From contig JAAZVO010000002.1 of NCBI GenBank assembly GCA_018623405.1, forward strand, positions 1 through 27,630: a stretch of 27,630 nucleotides of DNA, in the 5' to 3' direction. Position numbers and translations under genes: made by a program. Every line of letters starts with the position of its first letter. Within the stretch, counting starts at the first letter, position 1. Origin of the DNA: Crocinitomicaceae bacterium. Its GTDB lineage: Bacteria; Bacteroidota; Bacteroidia; Flavobacteriales_G; Salibacteraceae. A model generated the notes under the pieces. That model worked only from the letters and a program-made list of their open reading frames with translations, ran no database searches and had not been told where the DNA came from. Below, one piece after another: positions 7,922 through 16,767 of this stretch.

Positions 7922-8587
7922 TTGCGAATTCAGATAAAGCTTTCAGAGAAGTCATACATAAAAGATCCGGATACTACAGATTTAGGAAGGAAGATAGTGG
8001 AGAACAGTATAAAGCTGATTGATGAAATTGGCTTAGAGAGTTTTACTTTCAAAAAGCTTTCGAAAGAAATTGGTTCAACTGAAGCATCAATTTACAGGTA
8101 TTTTGAAAATAAACATAAGTTGTTAATCTACCTTATTTCATGGTATTGGAATTGGCTAGAATATACAATCGATTACCAACTGAACAACATAAAATCGCCA
8201 AATGAGCGCCTCAAGATTGCGATAGAAACTTTTTCAAAACCTATAAAGGCTGATCCCAACTTTATGCATGTAGATGAAGAGGCTTTGCATAGAATTGTAA
8301 TTTCTGAATCTTCAAAAGCTTATTTAACCAAAGAAGTTGATGAAGATAACAAAGAAGGCTACTTTAGATCATACAAACGCTTAGTAGATAAAATTGCCCA
8401 AATTGTACTAGAGATTAACTCAAAATATAAGTATCCACATTCTTTAATCTCTACTGCGGTAGAAAGCGCTCACAATCAAAGGTTTTTTGCACAACATTTA
8501 CCATCATTAACAGAAATAACAAAGACTAAGGAAGACGAGGTAGTTGATTATATTTATCACCTCGTTAACCAAACCATAAAGTCTTGA
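7922..8587 (+). CDS. TetR/AcrR-family transcriptional regulator
   Basis: The 221-residue protein has a TetR-type N-terminal DNA-binding domain: a helix at 22-37, then the helix-turn-helix FTFKKLSKEIGSTEASIYRYF at about 41-61, followed by ENKHKLLIYL. The remainder is an all-helical putative ligand and dimer domain with no recognisable inducer site. The start is TTG at 7922; no in-frame ATG exists before residue 107, well past the HTH. The stop overlaps the SulP start by four bases (TTGA), so regulator and transporter are probably co-translated. It may autoregulate this operon and the ABC-HlyD-TolC exporter downstream, which is inference from position. Confidence 0.88.
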   Translation: MRIQIKLSEKSYIKDPDTTDLGRKIVENSIKLIDEIGLESFTFKKLSKEIGSTEASIYRYFENKHKLLIYLISWYWNWLEYTIDYQLNNIKSPNERLKIAIETFSKPIKADPNFMHVDEEALHRIVISESSKAYLTKEVDEDNKEGYFRSYKRLVDKIAQIVLEINSKYKYPHSLISTAVESAHNQRFFAQHLPSLTEITKTKEDEVVDYIYHLVNQTIKS

Positions 8588-10140
8588 CCCATAAAAACCT
8601 CTCTGAACTATTTCAGTACTCCAGTTATGATGTACGCTCAGGAATAGTTGTTTTTCTTGTTGCGCTCCCGCTTTGCTTGGGTATCGCTTTAGCTTCAGGT
8701 GCACCTTTATTTTCAGGATTAATTGCGGGTATTTGTGGAGGTATTGTAGTTGGTGCCATCAGTAAATCACATACAAGCGTAAGTGGTCCGGCAGCAGGTT
8801 TAACAGTAATTGTGCTAAGTGCTATTGAAACCTTAGGATCTTTTGAATCTTTTTTGGTTGCCGTTGTTTTAGCAGGAATTATTCAACTGATTTTGGGGTA
8901 TGCCAAGGCCGGATTAATTGCACTTTTCTTTCCAAACTCGGTAATAAAAGGGATGTTATCTGCCATAGGGTTAATATTAATTCTAAAACAATTTCCGCAT
9001 TTTGTTGGAGTAGATATTGAAGCGTTTGGAAGCATGGAATTTTTTGATCCGGCTAACAACATGAATACCTTCGAAGAGTTTATGTATGCCATCAGTCATG
9101 TGCATACAGGTCCTTTAATTGTTGGAGTTATCTCATTGGTTATTCTAATCGTTTTCGACCAGCCAAAAATTAAAAACACAAAGCTTATCAAAGTTTTACC
9201 GGGTCCTTTAATAGCTGTTGGTTTTGGTATTCTTTGGACTCTCTACTTTTCTTCCGATAAAGAATTGATGATAGAGGATTCACATTTGGTCTCAATTCCA
9301 AGTTTAATGGGTGAAGTTAAGTTGAGTGATTTTATTGTTACACCAAACTTCTCTGAAATTTTGAATCTTCAAATAGTAAAAACTGCATTTTTAGTAGCCA
9401 TAATTGCCTCGCTTGAAACTTTATTGAGCATTGAAGCTGTTGATAAATTGGACCCACATAAAAGGCATACTCCGCCAAATGCAGAGTTAATTGCACAGGG
9501 TTTTGGAAATATAGTTTCAGGATTAATTGGAGGATTGCCGGTAACCTCTGTTATTGTACGGTCATCTGCTAACATAGATTCAGGTGCACAAACTAAATTG
9601 GCAGCTATATACCACGGGTTTTTATTGGCAATTTGTGTATTGTTAATTCCAAATATTCTAAACTTAATTCCACTTTCATGTTTGGCCTCAGTATTATTAG
9701 TTGTTGGTTATAAATTGGCTAAACCGGCTGTATTTATGGAGCATCTCAAAAATGGTTTAGATCAGTTTTTTCCTTTTATAATAACTGTTGTAGCCATTCT
9801 TTTTTCCGATTTGTTAATTGGAATTCTAATAGGGTTGAGTGTAGGAGCTTTCTACATATTAAAAAGTAACTTTACCAATCCATATGATTATGAAGAGCAA
9901 TATGACCAGCACGGCAAATTGCTGGTGAAAATTACACTAAGTGAATATGTTTCTTTTATGAATAAAGCCGCTCTTCAATTAACGTTAGATAAAATTCCTG
10001 ATGGCTCAAAGGTTATTATTGACGGTAGCAACTTAAAGAAGATAGATTTAGACGCTTTGAACCTAATTGCCGATTTTGTTGTTAAAGCCAAGGAAAATGA
10101 AATTGAATTAAAACTGATTAAAATCCCCGCTTTTAATTAG
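8584..10140 (+). CDS. SulP-family inorganic anion transporter with C-terminal STAS-like domain
   Basis: The 518-residue inner-membrane protein starts SGIVVFLVALPLCLGIALASG, followed by GLIAGICGG and SGPAAGLTVIV, the hallmark N-terminal region of SulP/SLC26 transporters. About 12 hydrophobic segments run to residue 430. Residues about 450-515 (KVIIDGSNLKKIDLDALNLI) resemble a short STAS domain. SulP proteins carry sulfate or bicarbonate; many Bacteroidota members neighbour a carbonic anhydrase, but none is present here, so the substrate is open. The TTG start lies in a TTGA overlap with the TetR stop. It is separated from the ABC exporter by 68 bases containing a -7-like motif. Confidence 0.9.
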   Translation: MTHKNLSELFQYSSYDVRSGIVVFLVALPLCLGIALASGAPLFSGLIAGICGGIVVGAISKSHTSVSGPAAGLTVIVLSAIETLGSFESFLVAVVLAGIIQLILGYAKAGLIALFFPNSVIKGMLSAIGLILILKQFPHFVGVDIEAFGSMEFFDPANNMNTFEEFMYAISHVHTGPLIVGVISLVILIVFDQPKIKNTKLIKVLPGPLIAVGFGILWTLYFSSDKELMIEDSHLVSIPSLMGEVKLSDFIVTPNFSEILNLQIVKTAFLVAIIASLETLLSIEAVDKLDPHKRHTPPNAELIAQGFGNIVSGLIGGLPVTSVIVRSSANIDSGAQTKLAAIYHGFLLAICVLLIPNILNLIPLSCLASVLLVVGYKLAKPAVFMEHLKNGLDQFFPFIITVVAILFSDLLIGILIGLSVGAFYILKSNFTNPYDYEEQYDQHGKLLVKITLSEYVSFMNKAALQLTLDKIPDGSKVIIDGSNLKKIDLDALNLIADFVVKAKENEIELKLIKIPAFN

Positions 10141-10185
10141 TTCTTTTTAACATAATAGTAATGCTATCATTTACAAAAGTGATTA

Positions 10186-10193
10186 TATATTTG
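10186..10193 (+). promoter_or_regulatory. Putative -7 element of the ABC-HlyD-TolC operon
   Basis: TATATTTG followed by C matches the Bacteroidota -7 consensus exactly. It would give a leader of about 12 bases before the ATG at 10209. No good -33 TTG is visible. It suggests the exporter genes have their own promoter besides read-through from TetR-SulP. Confidence 0.4.
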
Positions 10194-10208
10194 CGCCGAT
10201 TTTAACCT

Positions 10209-11936
10209 ATGAAGTTAGACCAATTTAAGGATGCATTTAAGCGGTTTATCAAGCTACTTTCAGTTGATAAACGCGAGATAGGGATTATTTATCTCTATGC
10301 AATATTCTCTGGTGTTTTAAACCTATCCCTGCCTTTAGGCGTGCAGGCAATTATTGGTTTTATTATGGCCGGTATGGTTTCTACCTCATGGATATTATTG
10401 GTTGGAATTGTAGTATTAGGCGTAGTAATGTCAGGCGGGTTGCAAATTATGCAATTGTACATGACAGAGATTTTACAGCAAAGAATATTTACCAGATCAT
10501 CTTTTGAATTTGCTTTCAGAATTCCAAGATTTAGGTTAGAAGCTTTAAGAGGGCAGTATCCACCTGAATTGGTAAACAGATTTTTTGATACGCTTTCAGT
10601 ACAAAAAGGACTATCAAAAATTTTAATTGAATTTTCAAGCTCGGTACTTCAAATATTTTTTGGATTGATATTACTTTCCTTGTACCATCCATTTTTTGTA
10701 GTATTTGCTTTTATCGTAATTGGTCTTGTTGGAATAATTTTAAGATATACTGGCCCTCAAGGTTTGTACACTAGTTTAAAAGAATCAAAATACAAATATG
10801 AAGTTGCTCACTGGCTCGAAGAGTTAGCAAGAGTAATGGGAACATTTAAGTTGGCGGGTGATAGTTCTATGCCAATAGCAAAAACAGATACACTTGTTGG
10901 TAATTATTTAGGAGCAAGAAAAAAGCACTTTAGGGTATTGCTTACTCAATACACCAGTATTGTTGGTTTTAAGGTTATTATAACGGCTAGCTTACTTATT
11001 TTAGGAGGATTTCTGGTAATCAATCAGCAAATAAATATTGGACAATTTGTTGCGGCAGAAATCATTATTATTCTGGTAATTAACTCAGTTGAGAAGTTGC
11101 TACTTTCTATGGAATCGGTTTATGATGTACTTACCTCTCTAGAAAAAATAAATAGTGTAGTTAACTTGCCAATTGAAACAAATGAAGGTATTTGTTTTGA
11201 TGATATAGATTCAGGAAATGGTTTTGCAGTTGAAATAAAAGAATTAAGCTACACCTATTTCGGAAAAAATAAACCAACGATAAACAACATAGATCTTTCT
11301 ATAAAACCAGGTGAGAAAATCTGTATTACCGGATTTAATAACTCAGGAAAAACCACTTTGCTAAATTTAATTTCAGGTTTATATACCGATTACGATGGTG
11401 AGATATTATATAACGGAATTCCTCTCTTAAACCTCAACATGCAAAGCATGAGGCAGCATATTGGAGACATTTTAAGTCAAGAACAAATTTTTGCAGGTAC
11501 CATCGAGGAGAATGTTGGTATGATGAGAAATACAGTAAATATTCAGGATATTAAAGAGATTTCAAAATCTATTGGACTTGAGGATTTTATCCAACATCAA
11601 CCGGAAGGGTTTGATACAGAATTGGTTGCTGAAGGAAGAGGTATTCCTAGAAGTGTTGCTGTTAAATTAATTATAGCTAGAGCCGCCATTGATAAACCTA
11701 GAATGATGGTTTTAGAGGAGTTTTTACATAATATCCAACGCAAAGACAGAGTAAGAATTACTGATTATCTTACCAAAGAGAAAGATTGGACATTAGTGGC
11801 AGTATCTACAGATCCTTATTTTGCTGCATCTTGCGATAGGGTAATTATTTTAGATAAAGGCGAAATAATTGCTCAAGGTCATTTTGAAGAATTGAAAAAT
11901 TTAGAATACATCAACGAAGTATTTAATATCAATTGA
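10209..11936 (+). CDS. ABC exporter (fused membrane and ATP-binding domains) with degenerate nucleotide-binding motifs
   Basis: The 575-residue protein has a type IV ABC transmembrane domain (about 1-330, five or six hydrophobic segments) and a C-terminal nucleotide-binding domain, the half-transporter layout of type I secretion and lipid exporters. There is no N-terminal peptidase domain. The A-loop Tyr in LSYTYFGK and Walker A GFNNSGKTT (375-383) are intact, and a Q-loop Gln is present in ILSQEQIF. The LSGGQ signature is replaced by IPRSV (479-483), the Walker B Asp by Glu (VLEEF, E503-E504), the D-loop by HNIQ, and the H-loop His by Thr534. ATP binding looks possible but normal hydrolysis is doubtful. 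HlyD and TolC partners follow immediately. Confidence 0.88.
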   Translation: MKLDQFKDAFKRFIKLLSVDKREIGIIYLYAIFSGVLNLSLPLGVQAIIGFIMAGMVSTSWILLVGIVVLGVVMSGGLQIMQLYMTEILQQRIFTRSSFEFAFRIPRFRLEALRGQYPPELVNRFFDTLSVQKGLSKILIEFSSSVLQIFFGLILLSLYHPFFVVFAFIVIGLVGIILRYTGPQGLYTSLKESKYKYEVAHWLEELARVMGTFKLAGDSSMPIAKTDTLVGNYLGARKKHFRVLLTQYTSIVGFKVIITASLLILGGFLVINQQINIGQFVAAEIIIILVINSVEKLLLSMESVYDVLTSLEKINSVVNLPIETNEGICFDDIDSGNGFAVEIKELSYTYFGKNKPTINNIDLSIKPGEKICITGFNNSGKTTLLNLISGLYTDYDGEILYNGIPLLNLNMQSMRQHIGDILSQEQIFAGTIEENVGMMRNTVNIQDIKEISKSIGLEDFIQHQPEGFDTELVAEGRGIPRSVAVKLIIARAAIDKPRMMVLEEFLHNIQRKDRVRITDYLTKEKDWTLVAVSTDPYFAASCDRVIILDKGEIIAQGHFEELKNLEYINEVFNIN

Positions 11937-11937
11937 G

Positions 11938-13311
11938 ATGCTGAACATTTCTGAAGACAATATCAACATAGATAAAGAAAGGTTTCAGTCTTTCAAAAAG
12001 GTAGAGTACCCAAATGCAGGTAAAACCTTAACTAGGTTTTTGTATGCACTTGCCGGGTTAGTAATAATATTACTGTTTTTACCTTGGACACAGAACATAA
12101 GTTCTACCGGAAAGGTAACTACTTTGTATTTAGATGAGCGCCCACAATATGTTCAATCTGCAATTGCCGGTAGAATTGAAGAGTGGTTTGTTAGAGAAGG
12201 TCAGTTTGTACACGCAGGAGATCCAATCATCAGATTATCAGAAATTAAAGATGATTATTTAGACCCTCAAGTAATTGAAAGAACAAATAGCCAGGTAAAT
12301 GCAAAGGCTTCTGCTGTAGCATCTTACAAAGAAAAAGTTTCGGCACTTGATGCGCAAATTGCTGCCTTAGAGCAAAACAGAGGTTTAAAATTGCAACAAG
12401 CTAAAAACAAAATTAGAGCAGCAGACTTAAAAATGCAGGCAGATAGTATTGAATACCAAGCAAGTTTAATCCAGTTTGCGATTGCTGATACTCAGCTTAC
12501 CAGGCAAGAAAAACTATTTAAAGATGGCTTAGTTTCCCTGACTGCTTTAGAGTCTAGAAGAGCAAAATTTCAGCAAGCAAACGCCAAAAAAATTGAAAGT
12601 GAAAGCAAATGGATTGGCGCCAAAAATGAGTTTTTAAATGCCAAACTTGAGTACAATGCAATTGTTGCAGATTATGCAGATAAATTGGCCAAATCTCGAT
12701 CTGATAAATTTGAATCATTAAGTAATCAATACAAAGCAGAAGAAGAGTTAGCAAAGCTTGAAAATAAGCTATCAAACCTGGAAGGAAGGGTAAACTATAG
12801 AATTATTAGAGCACCCCAAGATGGGTTTATTACCCAAGCTACAAGCAGCGGTATTGGTGAAACAATTAAAGAGGGAGAAGATGTTGTTACCATTGTACCC
12901 TCCAATCAAAATTTGGCGGTAGAAATATTTGTAAGGCCTGTTGATCTTCCACTGATTAGTTTGGGCGAAGAAGTGCGATTGGTTTTTGATGGTTGGCCTG
13001 TTATTGTTTTTTCAGGTTGGCCTAATGTTTCATTTGGAACATTTGGAGGAACTATTGTTGGGATTGATAATGTTACAAGTGCTAATGGAAAGTACCGCCT
13101 TTTAATTGCTCCTAAAGAAGGTGAAGAGCATTGGCCCGAATTACTTAGAGTAGGGTCTGGCGCTAGAGGTTTTGCCTTGTTAAATGATGTGCCTATTTGG
13201 TACGAATTGTGGCGACAATTAAATGGATTTCCCCCTGATTTTTACATTGGCGAAACCAATGGTAAACAAGGTATTACGAATAAAAAAGGTGTTGAAAAAC
13301 CCAAACAGTGA
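11938..13311 (+). CDS. HlyD-family periplasmic adaptor (membrane fusion protein)
   Basis: The 457-residue protein has one N-terminal membrane anchor (about 33-51, LYALAGLVIILLFLPW). A lipoyl/barrel half follows (SAIAGRIEEWFVREGQFVHAGD), then a long coiled-coil hairpin (about 115-275, rich in Ala, Lys, Gln and Glu). The returning lipoyl half is IIRAPQDGFITQAT. The C-terminal barrel lies at about 315-410. This is the HlyD layout for linking an inner-membrane exporter to TolC. It starts one base after the ABC stop and ends in a GTGA overlap with the next gene, so the three are one translationally linked unit. The exported substrate is unknown. Confidence 0.92.
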   Translation: MLNISEDNINIDKERFQSFKKVEYPNAGKTLTRFLYALAGLVIILLFLPWTQNISSTGKVTTLYLDERPQYVQSAIAGRIEEWFVREGQFVHAGDPIIRLSEIKDDYLDPQVIERTNSQVNAKASAVASYKEKVSALDAQIAALEQNRGLKLQQAKNKIRAADLKMQADSIEYQASLIQFAIADTQLTRQEKLFKDGLVSLTALESRRAKFQQANAKKIESESKWIGAKNEFLNAKLEYNAIVADYADKLAKSRSDKFESLSNQYKAEEELAKLENKLSNLEGRVNYRIIRAPQDGFITQATSSGIGETIKEGEDVVTIVPSNQNLAVEIFVRPVDLPLISLGEEVRLVFDGWPVIVFSGWPNVSFGTFGGTIVGIDNVTSANGKYRLLIAPKEGEEHWPELLRVGSGARGFALLNDVPIWYELWRQLNGFPPDFYIGETNGKQGITNKKGVEKPKQ

Positions 13312-14723
13312 AAAAGTACATCTTCTTTTTCTTTTTGCACCTTGTAGCATTTATGGTTATTGCTCAGGAAGGTAACAAAAACCTTACATTTAAAGAGTAC
13401 TTGGGTTATGTAGATGCTTTTCACCCTATTGCAAGACAAGCAGCAATCTATGAATTAAGTGCACGTGAAAAGCTTAGGGAGGCAAGAGGAGGATTTGACC
13501 CAGAATTATATCATTATTCGGATAAAAAAGAATTTGATGATAAATTCTATTTTTTTCATTCTACTACAGGTTTAAAAGTGCCACTTTGGTATGGAGTTGA
13601 ATTAAACGCACAGTACGACCTTGCAAATGGTGCTTTGTTAAACCCAGAAAATGATGTTCCCAACCAAGGTCTTAATACTGTGGGTATTAAAGTTTCTGTT
13701 TTACAAGGGTTATTTACCAATCAAAGAATGGCAGATGTACAGCAGGCTAAAGTGTTGATGAATTTAGCCAAAGCCGAAAGGCAAAAGCAAGTATTAAAAC
13801 TTTTTCAAAAAGCTACCTTAGCTTATTGGGAGTGGAGTGCTGCAACAGAAATTGCAGGGGTTTACAACTCATCCTACCAATTGGCACAAGAGCAATTTCA
13901 AAATACCAAAAAGCTTTTTGAGCAAGGCGCTAAATCTGCCTTTGATACGCTTGAAACATTTACCCAAATGCAAAACAGGCTAAATCTTTTATTGGAGTAC
14001 CAAGCCAAGAGTATTGAGAAAAGAAATAAGGCAGCTAACTACCTGTGGACAGAAGAGCAAGAGCCCGTTCAAATCCCTGAAGGAATTACCCCTGAAACAA
14101 TTGTTGGGTATGCCTATGTTTCATCTGGAGTAGATTCTATTACAAGTTTTATTGATAACCTAAAAGAAGCTAACCCCGAATTAAGAGGGTTAACCTATAA
14201 AATTCAAGAGGTAGAAGTAAAGCAAAAGCTACAAACCCAATATCTGCTTCCTAAATTAGATTTAAAATACAACATATTAAATGAAGGATTTGCCTTGCCT
14301 GGTGAAACGTTTCAAGCCGATTATTTTACAAATAATTATAAATGGGGAATAAACTTTTCGTACCCGCTTTTAATTAGGGATGCAAGAGGTGCTAGAAATC
14401 AATCTATTTTAAAGGTTGAAAGCTTAACTCTGGAGAAAGACCAACGTTACTTGGAAATTACCAATGAAATTAATGCCTTGCTTCAAAACTTTGTTTTGGT
14501 TTCAGACCAAATAACGCTTGGAGCAGATTTAGTTGAGAACTTTAGAAGGTTGTTTGAGGGCGAAAGAACCCGATTTTTTAATGGAGAGAGCGACTTTTTT
14601 GTAGTAAATAGAAGAGAGTTGAGTTACCTTTCTTACCAAGCCAAATTAATGGATTTGCACGTAAAGCAAATAGAAATAGGAACTGAGCTTGATGTAAACC
14701 TTGGTATTATTCCAGGTAAATAA
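13308..14723 (+). CDS. TolC-family outer-membrane efflux protein
   Basis: The 471-residue precursor has a signal peptide (residues 1-20, ending MVIAQ). The mature part has the two repeated helical and strand halves of outer-membrane efflux proteins: LFQKATLAYWEWSAATE early, and a later NAYGI-like beta segment followed by long amphipathic helices (LTLEKDQRYLEITNEINALLQ). TolC trimers form the outer-membrane duct for tripartite exporters. It starts with GTG overlapping the HlyD stop. Its stop lies two bases from the convergent PD40 gene stop, with no hairpin terminator between. It is the natural partner of the preceding ABC and HlyD proteins. Confidence 0.9.
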   Translation: MKKYIFFFFLHLVAFMVIAQEGNKNLTFKEYLGYVDAFHPIARQAAIYELSAREKLREARGGFDPELYHYSDKKEFDDKFYFFHSTTGLKVPLWYGVELNAQYDLANGALLNPENDVPNQGLNTVGIKVSVLQGLFTNQRMADVQQAKVLMNLAKAERQKQVLKLFQKATLAYWEWSAATEIAGVYNSSYQLAQEQFQNTKKLFEQGAKSAFDTLETFTQMQNRLNLLLEYQAKSIEKRNKAANYLWTEEQEPVQIPEGITPETIVGYAYVSSGVDSITSFIDNLKEANPELRGLTYKIQEVEVKQKLQTQYLLPKLDLKYNILNEGFALPGETFQADYFTNNYKWGINFSYPLLIRDARGARNQSILKVESLTLEKDQRYLEITNEINALLQNFVLVSDQITLGADLVENFRRLFEGERTRFFNGESDFFVVNRRELSYLSYQAKLMDLHVKQIEIGTELDVNLGIIPGK

Positions 14724-14725
14724 CC

Positions 14726-15694
14726 TTACTCTATCCACTTTACATAATAAATATCACTTAAACTAGACTGTGGTCCATTGTAAAAGGCGGTTAAAGAATC
14801 TACTTGATTAAAGTTTTTTGGAGTTTCAAAATTTGCCCGTTCACTTGAAAAATAAAGTATGTTTTCTTTTTCATCTAAAAATGGACAAAAATCTAGATAT
14901 TTTGAATTTATAGGAGAGGGAAGTAGTCTTGCTTTAGACCAATTGCCGTATTGGTTTTTCCTTGAAAAGTACATGTCTCCTTTTCCAGGTCCTTTTAATC
15001 TTCCGAATGAAGAGAATATAATCAAGTTTTCATCAGCATTAATAAAGGCATTAAACTCATAAACTTCTGTGTTAATGTTAGAGTCAAGAGGTTCAGGGTT
15101 GTCATAATTTACATTGCTATATCTTGAAACAAAAATGTCTTCCTTCCCAAATCCAAAATCGCGGGTTGAGGTAAAATATAGGTTTCCACTTTTTGCTACA
15201 GAAGGGTAAAATTCATTTAAGTAGGTGTTTATTGTTTCAGGCAACCTTTGAGGTTTGCTAAATCCTGTACCAGAATACGAAACTTTCCATATATCAAAAT
15301 CTTCTTCAAAATAGTTTCCAATGCCATCTTTAGGGCGGTTTGATGCGAAGAATAACTCTTTTTTCAGCGGATGAAAAAAGGGTTCAAGATCAGAAAACTG
15401 TCCTGAAAATGAGGCAACTTCAGGCTTCGAATATTTTCCGTTTTTGTTTTGCTTGCAAATCATTAGGGTAGAGAAGTTTCCTTTTGGTGATTGGATGGTG
15501 TACATTAACATTTTTCTATCTGGAGAAATGGCAAAATCTCTTTCACCTAATCCTTTAGAAATAATACCTGGAAGAAAAATGTTGGCATTATTGCTTCCTG
15601 TGGGTTTTGGAAATTCGAATTCTTTTGTTGATTGATTATTGCAGCTAGAAACTAAAAATATAAAAAGAAAAAAGCTTGAAATTTTTAAAGCCAT
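14726..15694 (-). CDS. PD40-repeat (WD40-like beta-propeller) lipoprotein
   Basis: The 322-residue protein begins with a lipoprotein signal peptide (LFIFLVSSC, lipid-attached Cys18). At least four PD40-type repeats follow, each with a hydrophobic strand then FxS and a polar DI or D turn: LFFASNRPKDG, LYFTSTRDFGFGKEDIFVSR, IIFSSFGRLKGPGKGDMYFS and ILYFSSERANFE. These form a propeller in TolB-like and OmpA-associated Bacteroidota proteins. It is probably anchored in a membrane facing the periplasm or surface. The ATG overlaps the CorA gene by ten bases, so it is the last gene of a mscS-corA-PD40 unit. Its role with the two channels is unknown. Confidence 0.82.
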   Translation of the reverse strand: MALKISSFFLFIFLVSSCNNQSTKEFEFPKPTGSNNANIFLPGIISKGLGERDFAISPDRKMLMYTIQSPKGNFSTLMICKQNKNGKYSKPEVASFSGQFSDLEPFFHPLKKELFFASNRPKDGIGNYFEEDFDIWKVSYSGTGFSKPQRLPETINTYLNEFYPSVAKSGNLYFTSTRDFGFGKEDIFVSRYSNVNYDNPEPLDSNINTEVYEFNAFINADENLIIFSSFGRLKGPGKGDMYFSRKNQYGNWSKARLLPSPINSKYLDFCPFLDEKENILYFSSERANFETPKNFNQVDSLTAFYNGPQSSLSDIYYVKWIE

Positions 15695-16767
15695 TTTTTT
15701 CTTTTAAAGTAAATCAGCATTAAAATGAATACAAAAATCATTAAGCCCCAAACCATTTGGTATCCATACTTATAATGAAGTTCAGGCATGTTATCGAAGT
15801 TCATTCCATAAATTCCTGCAATAAAAGTGAGTGGGATAAATATGGTTGCAATTATGGTAAGCACCTGCATCACTTGATTCATTTGGTGACTTAATGCTGA
15901 GAGGTAAGCATCTTTTAATTCATTATTCCACTCACGATAAGTTTCTAAATTTTCAATTAATTGTATAACGTGATCATGAATATCCTGAAAATATGGCCGG
16001 TTTTTTTCATCAATTAAACCATTTTGAGAATTAATAATACCTGAAATAAATTCCCTCAAAGGACTTAGGTTTTTACGAAGCATTATTAATTGTTTTTTCA
16101 TTTTTGAAACTTCCTCTAATTGCTCTGGCTTAGTTCCATTGAAAATTTCATCTTCTAACTCCTCAACCCTTTCGCTAATATACTCTAATACAACATAATA
16201 GTTATCCACAATTATGTCAATTAACATGTAAAGTAGGTAATCTGCTTTTTTGCCCCGAGCTAAACCTTTTCCTGTTTTTATACGCTGCCTTACAGGTTCG
16301 AAAACATCACCCTTTCTTTCTTGGAAAGAAAGCAAATAGTTTTTTCCTAACACCAAACTCACTTGCTCTATTTCAATTTGATTGGTTTCGGCATTGTGTT
16401 TTATCATTTTTAATACACAAAACAGTTGACTTTCATATTCTTCAACTTTTGGCCGATGATCTGTATTTAATACATCTTCTAATAAAAGTGGGTGAAGGTT
16501 AAATATTTTGCCTGTTTGGGAAATGGTTTCAATGTTAGATAACCCAATTAAGTTAATCCAACTATTTAAATAATTATCTACACAAGGTTCTATTTCATTT
16601 ATTGATGATATTTCTTTTTGAACGTATTCTTCATTTAGATATTCAATTAAATCAAAAGATGAGTTTTGTTCGGTGTCCTTGCCAACATAAACAAGCGTGC
16701 CGGGAGGTAGGCCAATTTTTTTTGAATATTTCTTTTTACGTTTTGTTTTCGGGTTGGCCTTTTTCAT
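15685..16767 (-). CDS. corA: CorA-type magnesium/cobalt channel
   Basis: CorA is a pentameric inner-membrane channel that lets Mg2+ (and Co2+) into the cell. The 360-residue protein has a large soluble N-terminal domain. The long helix contains YLSALSHQMNQVMQVLTIIATIFIPLTF. The diagnostic YGMNF motif has GMN at 321-323, followed by MPEL in the selectivity loop. A second TM helix ends in the basic tail FKRKKWL. All signature residues are intact. The N-terminus is strongly basic (KKANPKTKRKKKYSKK), as in other Bacteroidota CorA. Its start overlaps the mscS coding end by 32 bases, indicating co-transcription. Confidence 0.94.
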   Translation of the reverse strand: MKKANPKTKRKKKYSKKIGLPPGTLVYVGKDTEQNSSFDLIEYLNEEYVQKEISSINEIEPCVDNYLNSWINLIGLSNIETISQTGKIFNLHPLLLEDVLNTDHRPKVEEYESQLFCVLKMIKHNAETNQIEIEQVSLVLGKNYLLSFQERKGDVFEPVRQRIKTGKGLARGKKADYLLYMLIDIIVDNYYVVLEYISERVEELEDEIFNGTKPEQLEEVSKMKKQLIMLRKNLSPLREFISGIINSQNGLIDEKNRPYFQDIHDHVIQLIENLETYREWNNELKDAYLSALSHQMNQVMQVLTIIATIFIPLTFIAGIYGMNFDNMPELHYKYGYQMVWGLMIFVFILMLIYFKRKKWL

